A program made the translations under genes and the position numbers. The notes under the pieces are model-generated. The model searched no databases. It saw only the letters and a program-made list of their open reading frames with translations, and was not told the origin of the DNA. Shown piece after piece: positions 24,899 to 32,579 of a stretch of DNA of 64,000 nucleotides (the first letter of the stretch is position 1; every line of letters begins with the position of its first letter). The stretch is taken from assembly GCF_051900425.1 (NCBI RefSeq), contig NZ_JBHZGK010000012.1, positions 27,233 to 91,232 on the forward strand, read 5' to 3'. The stretch comes from Frateuria_A sp051900425. GTDB lineage: Bacteria > Pseudomonadota > Gammaproteobacteria > Xanthomonadales > Rhodanobacteraceae.

Positions 24899-25372
24899 TC
24901 AGGGCGAGCCGTCCCTGTCCAGCGCCATCACGATCGCATCCTCGCGGCCGCCCTTGGCCGGGTAGTAGCGCGGGCGTCGGCCGATTTCCTTGAAACCGAC
25001 CGAGGCGTAGAGCTCCTGCGCGACCGGATTGGACGGGCGCACCTCCAGGAACACCCGCTCGGCACCGCTCCAGCGCGCCACGTCGAGCAGCCGGCCGAGC
25101 AGGTGCCGGCCCAGACCGCGCCCGCGCCACTGGGGGCCGATGCAAAGATTCAGCACGTGCGCCTCGCCGGCGGCCACCGAGAGGATGCCGTAGCCCGCCA
25201 CTGCGCCCTCGCAACAGAGGACCCAGCACGGATGTCCTGCCTTCAGGCAGTCGCCGAAGATTCCGGCCGACCAGGGAAAGTCATAGGACGCGTTCTCCAG
25301 CGCACTGACCGCGGCGACGTCCTCGCGGCGCATCGCGCGTATCTCGATGCGCGGGCGCGCCACCGCGACCAT
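24899..25372 (-). CDS. rimI: Ribosomal protein S18 alanine N-acetyltransferase
   Basis: 157-residue GNAT. The acetyl-CoA motif is IGPQWRGRGLGRHLL (Q/RxxGxG/A); NPVAQELYASVGFKEIGRR is the typical RimI C-terminal part with the Tyr general acid. It acetylates the N-terminus of S18. The ATG overlaps the stop of the preceding gene (TGATG); a later ATG (MRRED) is possible. Pairing with a holD-like gene mirrors E. coli holD-rimI. Confidence 0.9.
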   Translation of the reverse strand: MVAVARPRIEIRAMRREDVAAVSALENASYDFPWSAGIFGDCLKAGHPCWVLCCEGAVAGYGILSVAAGEAHVLNLCIGPQWRGRGLGRHLLGRLLDVARWSGAERVFLEVRPSNPVAQELYASVGFKEIGRRPRYYPAKGGREDAIVMALDRDGSP

Positions 25373-25860
25373 CACGCACCTTCCGCCAGCGCACGCCGCA
25401 ACTGGCGCAGCGCGGTCCACAGCCGGCGCTTGCCGGCCCCGCCCGCGAGCACCTCGTTCGGCTCGTCGGCCAGCACGATCTGCGCCCTGTTCATCACCGC
25501 CGCGGGCAACTCGCGCCCCAGCGCGTGCGCCTGCGCCTGGCCGAACACCAGGTAGGCGCGCACCGGCGGCACGGGGGCAGTGGGGCGTCCGTCCTTGACC
25601 AGGATGCGCCCGGCGCGCGCCAGCTCCGGACCATAGGCGGCCAGTGCGCGCCCGAGCAGGTCCAGTTCGCGGGCGCCGCAACCGTCCGGCAACAGCACGA
25701 CGCAGGAGGCGGCCGGGACGAGCGGTGCGGCCGCCGGTTCGGTCGCGCTATCGGGCTCCGGCGCAGCGGCCGCGCGCCGCACCAAGGGCGTTACGCCCAG
25801 TACGCGCAGCACCCGCGTGCGGCGCGCAAGAGTTCCGCGGTGGGCCGGCGTGGCAGTCAT
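25372..25860 (-). CDS. HolD-like protein (candidate DNA polymerase III psi subunit)
   Basis: 162 residues, low complexity Ala/Arg/Pro-rich in part. Resemblance to psi: RVLRVLGVTPLVRR near the N-terminus recalls the LGITQWxLRRP motif that binds chi/SSB partners, and the C-terminal KRRLWTALRQLRRAL recalls the ARAALWQQI end. The stronger argument is position, immediately before and overlapping rimI as holD is in E. coli. Sequence similarity is weak, so an unrelated protein is possible. ATG overlaps the pssA stop (ATGA). Confidence 0.5.
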   Translation of the reverse strand: MTATPAHRGTLARRTRVLRVLGVTPLVRRAAAAPEPDSATEPAAAPLVPAASCVVLLPDGCGARELDLLGRALAAYGPELARAGRILVKDGRPTAPVPPVRAYLVFGQAQAHALGRELPAAVMNRAQIVLADEPNEVLAGGAGKRRLWTALRQLRRALAEGA

Positions 25861-26654
25861 GGCCTGGCGCGACGGATCCGCCGGCGATGCGCGGCACGGC
25901 CCCACAGGGTCACCGCCGGGCCGGACAGGAGGTACAGCGTGAACACCACGAACAACACCCGGGGCGGATCGATGAGGAACGGCACCAGGATAAGCACCGC
26001 GACCAGCACCCACAGGAACGGCACGCGGTCGCGCTCGCCCATCGGCAACGACTTGAAGCTGTAGTAACGGAAGCGGCTGACCATCAACAGGCCCACCACA
26101 ACCGCCACCACCAGCGTGACGAAACACAGTTGCGGACCGGTGACCGCCCATCCCTCGGCACGGAATTTCTCCACGCTCCATACGAAGGACATGCACACCG
26201 CCGCGGCCGCGGGGCTGGCCAGGCCCTGGAAGTAGCGCTTGTCGATCACCCCGACCTGGGTGTTGAAGCGGGCCAGGCGCAGCGCGCCGCAGGCGGCGTA
26301 GAGGAAGGCGGCGGCCCAGCCGATCTTGCCCCACACCGGGCCGAACTCGCGCAGCGAGGACAGCGACCAGTTGTACATCACCAGGGAGGGCGCCAGCCCG
26401 AAGCTGACCAGGTCCGAGAGCGAGTCATACTGCACGCCGAATTCGCTCTGCGTGCCGGTCAGGCGCGCCACGCGACCGTCCATGCCATCCAGCAGCGCCG
26501 CCACGAAGACCGCGATCGCGGCTTCCGTGAAACGATGCCCTATGCTCGCCACCACCGCGTAGTAGCCGGCGAACATGGCCGCCGTCGTGAACAGGTTCGG
26601 CAGCAGGTAAATGCCCCGGTGGCGGGGCGTGCGGACTGGCGTGTTCTCGCTCAT
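25857..26654 (-). CDS. pssA: CDP-diacylglycerol-serine O-phosphatidyltransferase
   Basis: 265 residues, six or more membrane segments, of the polytopic type II class rather than the PLD-like E. coli enzyme. The CDP-alcohol phosphotransferase motif DG-x2-AR-x8-G-x3-D-x3-D is exact (DGRVARL ... YDSLSD). It makes phosphatidylserine for phosphatidylethanolamine. Start taken at MSENTPVRTPRHRG, 13 codons inside the open frame. First gene of a pssA-holD-like-rimI operon with overlapping starts and stops. Confidence 0.92.
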   Translation of the reverse strand: MSENTPVRTPRHRGIYLLPNLFTTAAMFAGYYAVVASIGHRFTEAAIAVFVAALLDGMDGRVARLTGTQSEFGVQYDSLSDLVSFGLAPSLVMYNWSLSSLREFGPVWGKIGWAAAFLYAACGALRLARFNTQVGVIDKRYFQGLASPAAAAVCMSFVWSVEKFRAEGWAVTGPQLCFVTLVVAVVVGLLMVSRFRYYSFKSLPMGERDRVPFLWVLVAVLILVPFLIDPPRVLFVVFTLYLLSGPAVTLWGRAAHRRRIRRARP

Positions 26655-26704
26655 GCAACGATCCGTGACGGAATGCGCGAGAGTGTAAACCATCGCCCGT
26701 CAAC

Positions 26705-26757
26705 GGCCCCGGCATGCTTGAGTCCGGCCTTGCGGAGTGTTAACTAGTGCCGGGGCC
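26705..26757. repeat. Long-range inverted repeat upstream of the DUF4124 gene
   Basis: GGCCCCGGCA (26705-26714) and TGCCGGGGCC (26748-26757) are perfect 10-bp arms around a 33-base interval that contains the predicted promoter TTGAGT-17-TAACTA (26718-26746). Meaning unknown. Confidence 0.5.
26718..26746 (+). promoter_or_regulatory. Putative promoter of the DUF4124 gene
   Basis: TTGAGT and TAACTA with 17-base spacing, inside an inverted repeat; about 30 bases before the start codon. Confidence 0.35.
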
Positions 26758-26777
26758 CCATGCCCCTGGAGAATCCC

Positions 26778-27197
26778 ATGCGCCGCCTGCCCCTCGCCCT
26801 CGTGTTGCTGCTGCTCGCACCCGCGGTCGCCGCGCAGGTGTACAAGTGGACCGATTCCCACGGCACCGTGCACTACTCCGAAACCCCGCCGCCCCAGGGC
26901 ACCCAGTACAAGCGCATCGATACCAACGGCATGGAGCAACCGGCCGCGCCCGCGCCTGCCGCCAAACCCGACGCCACTGCCGCGAAGCCCGCCCCGGAGG
27001 GCACCGGCGGGCTGCCCAATACGCCGGAGAACCGCGCCAAGCTCTGCACCTCCCTCAAGGCCAATCTTGACCTGCTCAAAGGCAAGGAGGGCGTCGTGCT
27101 CGAACAGGGCGGCAAGTCGGTCCCGCTGGACGAAACTGAGCGCAGCCAGCAGATCGCCCTGGCCGAACAGCAGTACCAGCAGTTCTGCAGCCAGTAA
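26778..27197 (+). CDS. Exported DUF4124-domain protein
   Basis: 139 residues. Signal peptide MRRLPLALVLLLLAPAVAA, then the DUF4124 motif QVYKWTDSHGTVHYSETPPP (about 20-39), a Pro/Ala-rich linker, and a helical C-terminal part from NTPENRAKLCTSL to the end with two Cys (near 96 and 137). Probably periplasmic; function unknown. GGAGAATCCC precedes this ATG; the in-frame ATG 18 bases earlier lacks a ribosome-binding site. Confidence 0.85.
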   Translation: MRRLPLALVLLLLAPAVAAQVYKWTDSHGTVHYSETPPPQGTQYKRIDTNGMEQPAAPAPAAKPDATAAKPAPEGTGGLPNTPENRAKLCTSLKANLDLLKGKEGVVLEQGGKSVPLDETERSQQIALAEQQYQQFCSQ

Positions 27198-27243
27198 GGG
27201 CTTTGCACCGGCGTCCATGACGCGTAAGCCGGGGGTGGCCACG

Positions 27244-27249
27244 TATAAT
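27244..27249 (+). promoter_or_regulatory. Putative -10 element of proS
   Basis: Perfect TATAAT 28 bases before the proS ATG. No good -35 is seen at the proper distance. Confidence 0.4.
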
Positions 27250-27277
27250 CGGCCTCTTTACCCCCGGAATACCCGCC

Positions 27278-28975
27278 ATGCGCCTCAGCCAATTCCACCT
27301 GGCCACCGTCAAGGAAGTCCCCGCCGACGCCGAAATCGCCAGCCATCGGCTGATGCTGCGCGCCGGCATGATCCGCAAGCTCGCCTCGGGCCTCTACACC
27401 TGGACGCCGCTGGGCCTGCGCGTGCTGCGCAAGGTCGAGAACGTGGTGCGCCAGGAAATGAACCGTGCCGGTGCGATCGAGTTGCTGATGCCCGCGGTGC
27501 AGCCGAAGGAGCTGTGGGAGGAAACCGGCCGCTGGGAGAAGTTCGGTGGCCAGTTGCTCAAGATCCGGGATCGCAAGGAACAGGAATTCTGTTTCGGCCC
27601 GACCCACGAGGAAGTCATTACCGATTTCGCGCGCAACGAGCTGAAGAGCTACAAGCAGCTGCCCGTCAATTTCTACCAGATCCAGACCAAGTTCCGTGAT
27701 GAAATCCGCCCGCGCTTCGGCGTGATGCGCGCGCGCGAGTTCCTGATGAAGGACGCCTATTCGTTCCATCTGTCGCCCGAATCGCTAGGCGACACCTACG
27801 CCGCGATGTACCAGGCCTATTCGCGCATTTTCGAGCGGCTCGGCCTTTCGTTCCGCGCGGTGCAGGCGGACACCGGCGCGATCGGCGGCAACGCCAGCCA
27901 CGAATTCCAGGTGCTGGCCGATTCGGGCGAGGATGCGATCGCGTTTTCCGACGGTTCCGATTACGCCGCCAATATCGAAAAGGCCGAAGCGCTCGCGCCC
28001 GCCATCCAGCGCCCGGCTCCGCAGGCATCGCTCAAGCGCGTGGATACGCCGACGCAGAAAACCATCGCCGAGGTCAGCGCCTTCCTGGGCGTTTCGCCGC
28101 GGCAGTGCATCAAGACCCTGCTCCTGCGCGGACGCGAGGGCCTGGTCGCTTTGTGCCTGCGCGGCGATCACGACCTCAACGAGGTCAAGGCCGGGAAGCT
28201 GGCCGAATTGACGGACGAGCCGGTGCTGGCTTCCGAGGAAGACATTCTCGCCGCAACCGGCGCGCGCCCGGGTTTCATCGGCCCGGTCGGCCTGCCGGAG
28301 ACGATTCCCGTCATCGTCGATCGCAGTGCGGCGGTGCTCGCCGATTTCGTCTGCGGCGGCAATGCCGATGGCACCCATTACACCGGTGCCAACTGGGAAC
28401 GCGATGCGCGCATGACCCGCGTGGAAGATATCCGCCAGGTGGTCGAGGGCGATCCCTCGCCCGATGGCCACGGCACGCTGCGCCTGGCGCGCGGCATCGA
28501 GGTCGGCCACATTTTCCAGCTCGGCCAGAAATACGCCCAGGCGCTCGGCGCTACCGTGCTCGATGACCAGGGCAAGGCCCAGGTGATGCTGATGGGTTGC
28601 TACGGCATCGGCGTCAGCCGCATCGTCGCCGCGGCGATCGAACAGTCCCACGACGAGGCGGGGATTATCTGGCCCGAAACCATGGCGCCCTGGCGCGTGG
28701 CAGTTTGCATCATCAATCCCAAGAACCTGCCCGACGTGCGCGAGGCGGCCGAAAACCTGTACCGGAAACTCGAGGAACGCGGTATCGAAGCGGTACTGGA
28801 CGACCGCGGGCTGCGACCCGGTCAGATGTTTGCCGACCTGGAATTGATCGGCATTCCGCACCGGGTGGTGGTGAGCGAGCGTGGGCTGGCTGCCGGTACG
28901 CTCGAATACCGTCGCCGCTCCGAATCGGAAAACCGGGCCATTACCGAGGACGAATTGTTCACGCTGGTCGCGTGA
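27278..28975 (+). CDS. proS: Prolyl-tRNA synthetase
   Basis: 565 residues, bacterial type with the editing (INS) domain (about 225-385) inserted in the class II catalytic core. Motif 1 includes GAIELLMPAVQPKELW, motif 2 FCFGPTHEEVITDF with YQIQTKFRDEIRPRFG, motif 3 MLMGCYGIGVSR; the anticodon-binding domain closes the protein. It charges tRNA-Pro and edits Ala-tRNA-Pro. Confidence 0.98.
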   Translation: MRLSQFHLATVKEVPADAEIASHRLMLRAGMIRKLASGLYTWTPLGLRVLRKVENVVRQEMNRAGAIELLMPAVQPKELWEETGRWEKFGGQLLKIRDRKEQEFCFGPTHEEVITDFARNELKSYKQLPVNFYQIQTKFRDEIRPRFGVMRAREFLMKDAYSFHLSPESLGDTYAAMYQAYSRIFERLGLSFRAVQADTGAIGGNASHEFQVLADSGEDAIAFSDGSDYAANIEKAEALAPAIQRPAPQASLKRVDTPTQKTIAEVSAFLGVSPRQCIKTLLLRGREGLVALCLRGDHDLNEVKAGKLAELTDEPVLASEEDILAATGARPGFIGPVGLPETIPVIVDRSAAVLADFVCGGNADGTHYTGANWERDARMTRVEDIRQVVEGDPSPDGHGTLRLARGIEVGHIFQLGQKYAQALGATVLDDQGKAQVMLMGCYGIGVSRIVAAAIEQSHDEAGIIWPETMAPWRVAVCIINPKNLPDVREAAENLYRKLEERGIEAVLDDRGLRPGQMFADLELIGIPHRVVVSERGLAAGTLEYRRRSESENRAITEDELFTLVA

Positions 28976-29035
28976 AAGTAAGTGGCGGTTGCCGTTGGAC
29001 GGTAATTTCTATGCAGTCGAGTTTGGCAATACGAC

Positions 29036-29089
29036 CGGTCGATTTTATGCGGTGGCTCGCATTATTCCCCGCCACGGAATAATCGACCG
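29036..29089. repeat. Nested dyad in the proS/H-NS-like interval
   Basis: Outer arms CGGTCGATT (29036-29044) and AATCGACCG (29081-29089), and inside them ATTATTCC (29061-29068) and GGAATAAT (29076-29083), so the two stems partly compete. A third pairing GTGGC/GCCAC is also possible. This 222-base gap is noticeably richer in A+T than its surroundings. Confidence 0.55.
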
Positions 29090-29091
29090 TT

Positions 29092-29121
29092 TTGCAATCG
29101 GCCCCGCCATTGGGCGAGAAT
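29092..29121 (+). promoter_or_regulatory. Putative promoter of the H-NS-like gene
   Basis: TTGCAA and GAGAAT with 18-base spacing, about 76 bases before the start. Weak -10. Confidence 0.3.
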
Positions 29122-29197
29122 GCCTCCGGACAGGAAGCACCGCTCTCAATGACGAGAGGCAAAAACACATAATCGAAGACTTACCGGGAGCCCACGC

Positions 29198-29518
29198 ATG
29201 GCAGTCGACATCAAGAACCTCAATCACAACCAGCTCAATGAACTGATCACCAAGGCGCAGGTGCGCCAGACCGAGCTGCGCAAGGAGAAGGTCGCCAAGC
29301 TGCGCGAGAAGATCCATGCCATGGTCAAGGCCGAGGGCTTCTCCATGGAGGATGTTTTCGGTGGCACCCGCAAAGCCCGCCGCAGCACCGGTACGGTGGC
29401 GCCGAAGTACCGCAATCCGGGCAATCCGGAACAGACCTGGTCCGGCCGCGGCAAGCGCCCGCGCTGGTTCAACGATGCGCTGAAGGCCGGCAAGAAGGAA
29501 AAGGATCTGGCGATCTGA
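29198..29518 (+). CDS. H-NS family nucleoid protein
   Basis: 106 residues of the H-NS/Xrv/BpH3 type. The N-terminal half is a charged coiled coil for oligomerisation (NQLNELITKAQVRQTELRKEKVAKLREKI split over about 10-45), followed by a basic linker and the DNA-binding C-terminus with PKYRNPGNPEQTWSGRGKRP RWF consensus. It is expected to bind AT-rich DNA and silence transcription. Short ribosome-binding site GGGAG is 8 bases upstream. Ends at a clear terminator. Confidence 0.92.
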   Translation: MAVDIKNLNHNQLNELITKAQVRQTELRKEKVAKLREKIHAMVKAEGFSMEDVFGGTRKARRSTGTVAPKYRNPGNPEQTWSGRGKRPRWFNDALKAGKKEKDLAI

Positions 29519-29543
29519 TTGCTCGTTGCCAACGCAATAAAAG

Positions 29544-29571
29544 ACACCGGCCTTGCGCCGGTGTTTTTTTT
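29544..29571 (+). terminator. Rho-independent terminator of the H-NS-like gene
   Basis: Stem ACACCGGC/GCCGGTGT with a 5-base loop followed by a run of T. Confidence 0.92.
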
Positions 29572-29683
29572 GCTTCCCTTCAGCCTCTCTCAGCAGGAGA
29601 GGCGCGGGCGCGGTACTGCCCGGCACCTCCCACTTCGGCGCTGCGCAGGGACAGGCCGTCAGCCGGTGCGCGCAAAACGGTTG

Positions 29684-31123
29684 TTAGGCGGCCGTGCCGC
29701 CCACGGTCATGCCGTCGATCTTCAGCGTCGGCTGGCCCACGCCCACCGGCACGCTCTGGCCATCCTTGCCGCACACGCCGATGCCTTCGTCGAGCTTCAG
29801 GTCGTTGCCGATCATGGACACGCGCGTGAGCACCTCCGGGCCGGCGCCGATCAGGGTGGCGCCCTTGACCGGGGCGGTGAGCTTGCCGTCCTCGATCAGG
29901 TACGCCTCACTGGCGGAAAACACGAACTTGCCGCTGGTGATGTCAACCTGGCCGCCGCCGAAGTTGACGGCGTAGAGCCCGCGCTTGACCGAGCCGATGA
30001 TCTCGGCCGGATCGTGCGAGCCGGCGCGCATGTAGGTGTTGGTCATGCGCGGCATCGGCAGCTGCGCGAACGACTCGCGGCGGCCGTTGCCGGTGGGCTT
30101 CATGCCCATCAGGCGCGCGTTCAACTTGTCCTGCATGTAGCCGACCAGGATGCCGTCCTCGATCAGCGTGGTGCATTCGGTCGGCGTGCCCTCGTCGTCC
30201 ACGCTCAGCGAGCCACGGCGGTTGGGCAGCGTGCCGTCGTCGACCACGGTAACGCCCGGGGCTGCCACGCGCTGGCCGAGGCGGCCGGCGAAGGCGGAGC
30301 TGCCCTTGCGGTTGAAGTCGCCTTCCAGGCCGTGGCCGATCGCCTCGTGCAGCAGCACGCCGGGCCAGCCGGGGCCCAGCACCACCGTCATCTGGCCGGC
30401 TGGCGCATCCACCGAATCGAGGTTGACCAGCGCCTGGCGGACCGCCTCGTCGGCGAACGCCAGGGCGCGGCCGTTCTCGATCAGTTCGCGGTAGCCGTAG
30501 CGACCGCCGCCGCCGGCGCTGCCCTGCTCGCGCCGGCCGCCGGACTCGGCGATCACCTGCACGTTCAGGCGCACCAGCGGGCGCACGTCCGCCGCCAGGG
30601 TGCCATCGGCGCCAGCCACCAGCACGGTGTCCATGGTCGCGGCCAGGCTCACGATCACCTGCCGCACGCGCGGGTCGCGCGAACGCGCGTAGGCGTCCAC
30701 CTCGCGCAACAGCGCGATCTTGTCCGCGTTGGGCAGGCTCTCGACCGGATCGAGCGCCGGGTAGAGCTGCCGCGCGCCGTTGAGCGCCAGCGGCTTGCCG
30801 GCACCCTGCCCGCCCTGGGCGATTGCGCGCGCGGCTTTGGATGCGTCCAGCAATTGCGGCAGCACGATTTCGTCGGAGTAGGCAAACCCGGTCTTCTCGC
30901 CGCTGATGGCGCGCACGCCGACGCCCTGCTCGATCGAATGGCTGCCGTCCTTGACGATGCCCTCCTCCAGCAGCCACGACTCGCTGCGCGAATGCTGGAA
31001 GTAGAGGTCCGCCGCGTCGATGCCCGGCCCCATCAGCTGCGCGAACACGCGCTCGAGGTCGGTGGTGGCCAGGCCGCCGGGGGCCAGCAACTTGTTTTCG
31101 ACGTGGGCGATGAGCGAATCCAT
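29684..31123 (-). CDS. tldD: TldD metalloprotease subunit
   Basis: 479 residues. The zinc-protease motif HEAIGHGLEGDF (HExxxH) and a late NFGGGQVDITSGKFVFSASE block are intact. TldD forms a heterodimer with TldE (PmbA) that degrades unfolded peptides and matures microcin B17 or CcdA. The partner gene is not in the window. ATG of MDSLIAHVE was chosen over a TTG four codons upstream. Confidence 0.95.
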   Translation of the reverse strand: MDSLIAHVENKLLAPGGLATTDLERVFAQLMGPGIDAADLYFQHSRSESWLLEEGIVKDGSHSIEQGVGVRAISGEKTGFAYSDEIVLPQLLDASKAARAIAQGGQGAGKPLALNGARQLYPALDPVESLPNADKIALLREVDAYARSRDPRVRQVIVSLAATMDTVLVAGADGTLAADVRPLVRLNVQVIAESGGRREQGSAGGGGRYGYRELIENGRALAFADEAVRQALVNLDSVDAPAGQMTVVLGPGWPGVLLHEAIGHGLEGDFNRKGSSAFAGRLGQRVAAPGVTVVDDGTLPNRRGSLSVDDEGTPTECTTLIEDGILVGYMQDKLNARLMGMKPTGNGRRESFAQLPMPRMTNTYMRAGSHDPAEIIGSVKRGLYAVNFGGGQVDITSGKFVFSASEAYLIEDGKLTAPVKGATLIGAGPEVLTRVSMIGNDLKLDEGIGVCGKDGQSVPVGVGQPTLKIDGMTVGGTAA

Positions 31124-31246
31124 GGGAGCCGGCAACCTTGAAGCGAAAGGGGTAACTATCCCACATGGGGTCGCAAGCGATCCTTTAAAGCACGCCGTGT
31201 CCGGCTGCCGCTACCATGCGGGGCAATATCCAGGGAGAGGCGAACC

Positions 31247-32428
31247 ATGCGCAGGGGAACCAGGCAAGGGCTTACCCGGGGGCTGCTGGACAACGCCGTG
31301 AAGGCGCCCCTCGAGGAAACCCGCGACCTGCTGCAACGCCACGGCGCCCTGCGCCCGGGCGCGGGCAAGCTCAGCAGCGTGACTGCCCTGTCGTTGGGCT
31401 TCCTCGCCCTGCTGGCGGTGCTGGCCTTCCATTTCCCGCAGTACCTGACCACCCCGGACCTGCGGCACAAGTACTCGGTCGACGTCATGCGCCAGGTGTT
31501 GCTGGTGGCGCTGCTGGCCGCCGGCGGCATGTCTCTGGGGAATCTGGTGCTGGGACGCCAGCGCAACCTCAACCTCGTGGCCTTTGCGCTCGTGCTTGCC
31601 GCTACTGCGCTGGGCGGCTCGCGCGTGCCGGTGGGCAACTTTCCCGACCACACGCCTTACATCGGGCTGGACTGGTTCATCCTGGACCTGCTCGGCTCGA
31701 CGCTGGTGTTCGTGGTGATCGAGAAGCTGTTCCCGCTGTACAAGGGACAGACGCTGTTCCGCGCTGAATGGCAGACGGACCTCAAACACTTCGCGGTCAA
31801 CCACTTCATTGTCGGCCTGGCGCTGCTGAGCGTGAACTTCCTGCTGCACCACCTGTTCGGCTGGCTGGTCAGCAGCGGCTTCCAGCAGGCCGTGCAGCAC
31901 ATCCCGTTCGTGCCGCAACTGCTCCTGTGCGTGCTGGTGGCGGACTTGGCGCAGTACTGGACGCACCGCGCATACCACGAGGTGCCGTTCCTGTGGCGCT
32001 TCCATGCCGTGCACCACAGCGTCAGGACGATGGACTGGCTGGCCGGCTCCCGCCAGCACATGCTGGAGCTGGTGGCCACCCGGGTGTGTGTGCTGGCGCC
32101 GCTGTACATCCTCGGCTTCTCCGAGACCGTGATGAACGGCTACATCCTCATCGTCGGATTCCAGGCGGTGTTCAACCACGCCAATGTGCACCTGCCGTGG
32201 GGGCCGCTGAAGTACCTGCTGGTGACGCCCGACTTCCACCACTGGCACCACGCCTCGGACGAGGAGGCGATCGACCGCAACTATGCGGCGCACTACGCGT
32301 TCCTCGACCACCTGTTCGGCACCGCGGTGAAATCGCCCCGGGTATTTCCGGAGAAGTATGGCGTGGTGGGCGACTACATGCCCGACGGGTTCCTGCGGCA
32401 GCAGCTGTTTCCGTTTCGGCGGAAGTAG
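31247..32428 (+). CDS. Fatty acid hydroxylase/sterol desaturase family membrane protein
   Basis: 393 residues with about six membrane segments (clear ones near 43-62, 83-102, 110-125, 140-158, 180-200 and 215-235) and the di-iron histidine motifs of the FA_hydroxylase domain: HRAYH, HAVHH and HHWHH. Family members hydroxylate or desaturate lipids such as fatty acids, sterols or carotenoids; the substrate here is unknown. The long N-terminal membrane region before the catalytic domain is larger than in minimal members. Its start follows GGGAGAGGCG. Confidence 0.85.
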   Translation: MRRGTRQGLTRGLLDNAVKAPLEETRDLLQRHGALRPGAGKLSSVTALSLGFLALLAVLAFHFPQYLTTPDLRHKYSVDVMRQVLLVALLAAGGMSLGNLVLGRQRNLNLVAFALVLAATALGGSRVPVGNFPDHTPYIGLDWFILDLLGSTLVFVVIEKLFPLYKGQTLFRAEWQTDLKHFAVNHFIVGLALLSVNFLLHHLFGWLVSSGFQQAVQHIPFVPQLLLCVLVADLAQYWTHRAYHEVPFLWRFHAVHHSVRTMDWLAGSRQHMLELVATRVCVLAPLYILGFSETVMNGYILIVGFQAVFNHANVHLPWGPLKYLLVTPDFHHWHHASDEEAIDRNYAAHYAFLDHLFGTAVKSPRVFPEKYGVVGDYMPDGFLRQQLFPFRRK

Positions 32429-32450
32429 GCCGGTCCCCGCAAGGCAACCT

Positions 32451-32558
32451 CCATCCGCCCTTCGGGCACATTCCCCCGTCAACGGGGGAAGGCTCAAAGG
32501 CGAGGGATCGAGCCCTCCCCTGCGAACGCGGGGGAAGGTGCCGGCAGGCGGATGGGGC
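32451..32558. repeat. Fold-back intergenic repeat, copy 1
   Basis: Begins CCATCCGCCCTTCGGGCA and CCCCCGTCAACGGGGGAAGG, continues through GAGCC and GCGAACGCGGGGGAAGGTG, and ends GGCGGATGGGG, so its ends are inverted copies. A second, interrupted copy lies near 40138. It separates two converging genes. Confidence 0.8.
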
Positions 32559-32579
32559 AGTCTTGCGACGACGCCGGTT

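Noticed and set aside
28976..29197. Small coding region running from the proS end into the H-NS-like gene
   Set aside because: The frame crosses the nested dyads and has no similarity; better explained as an untranslated leader.
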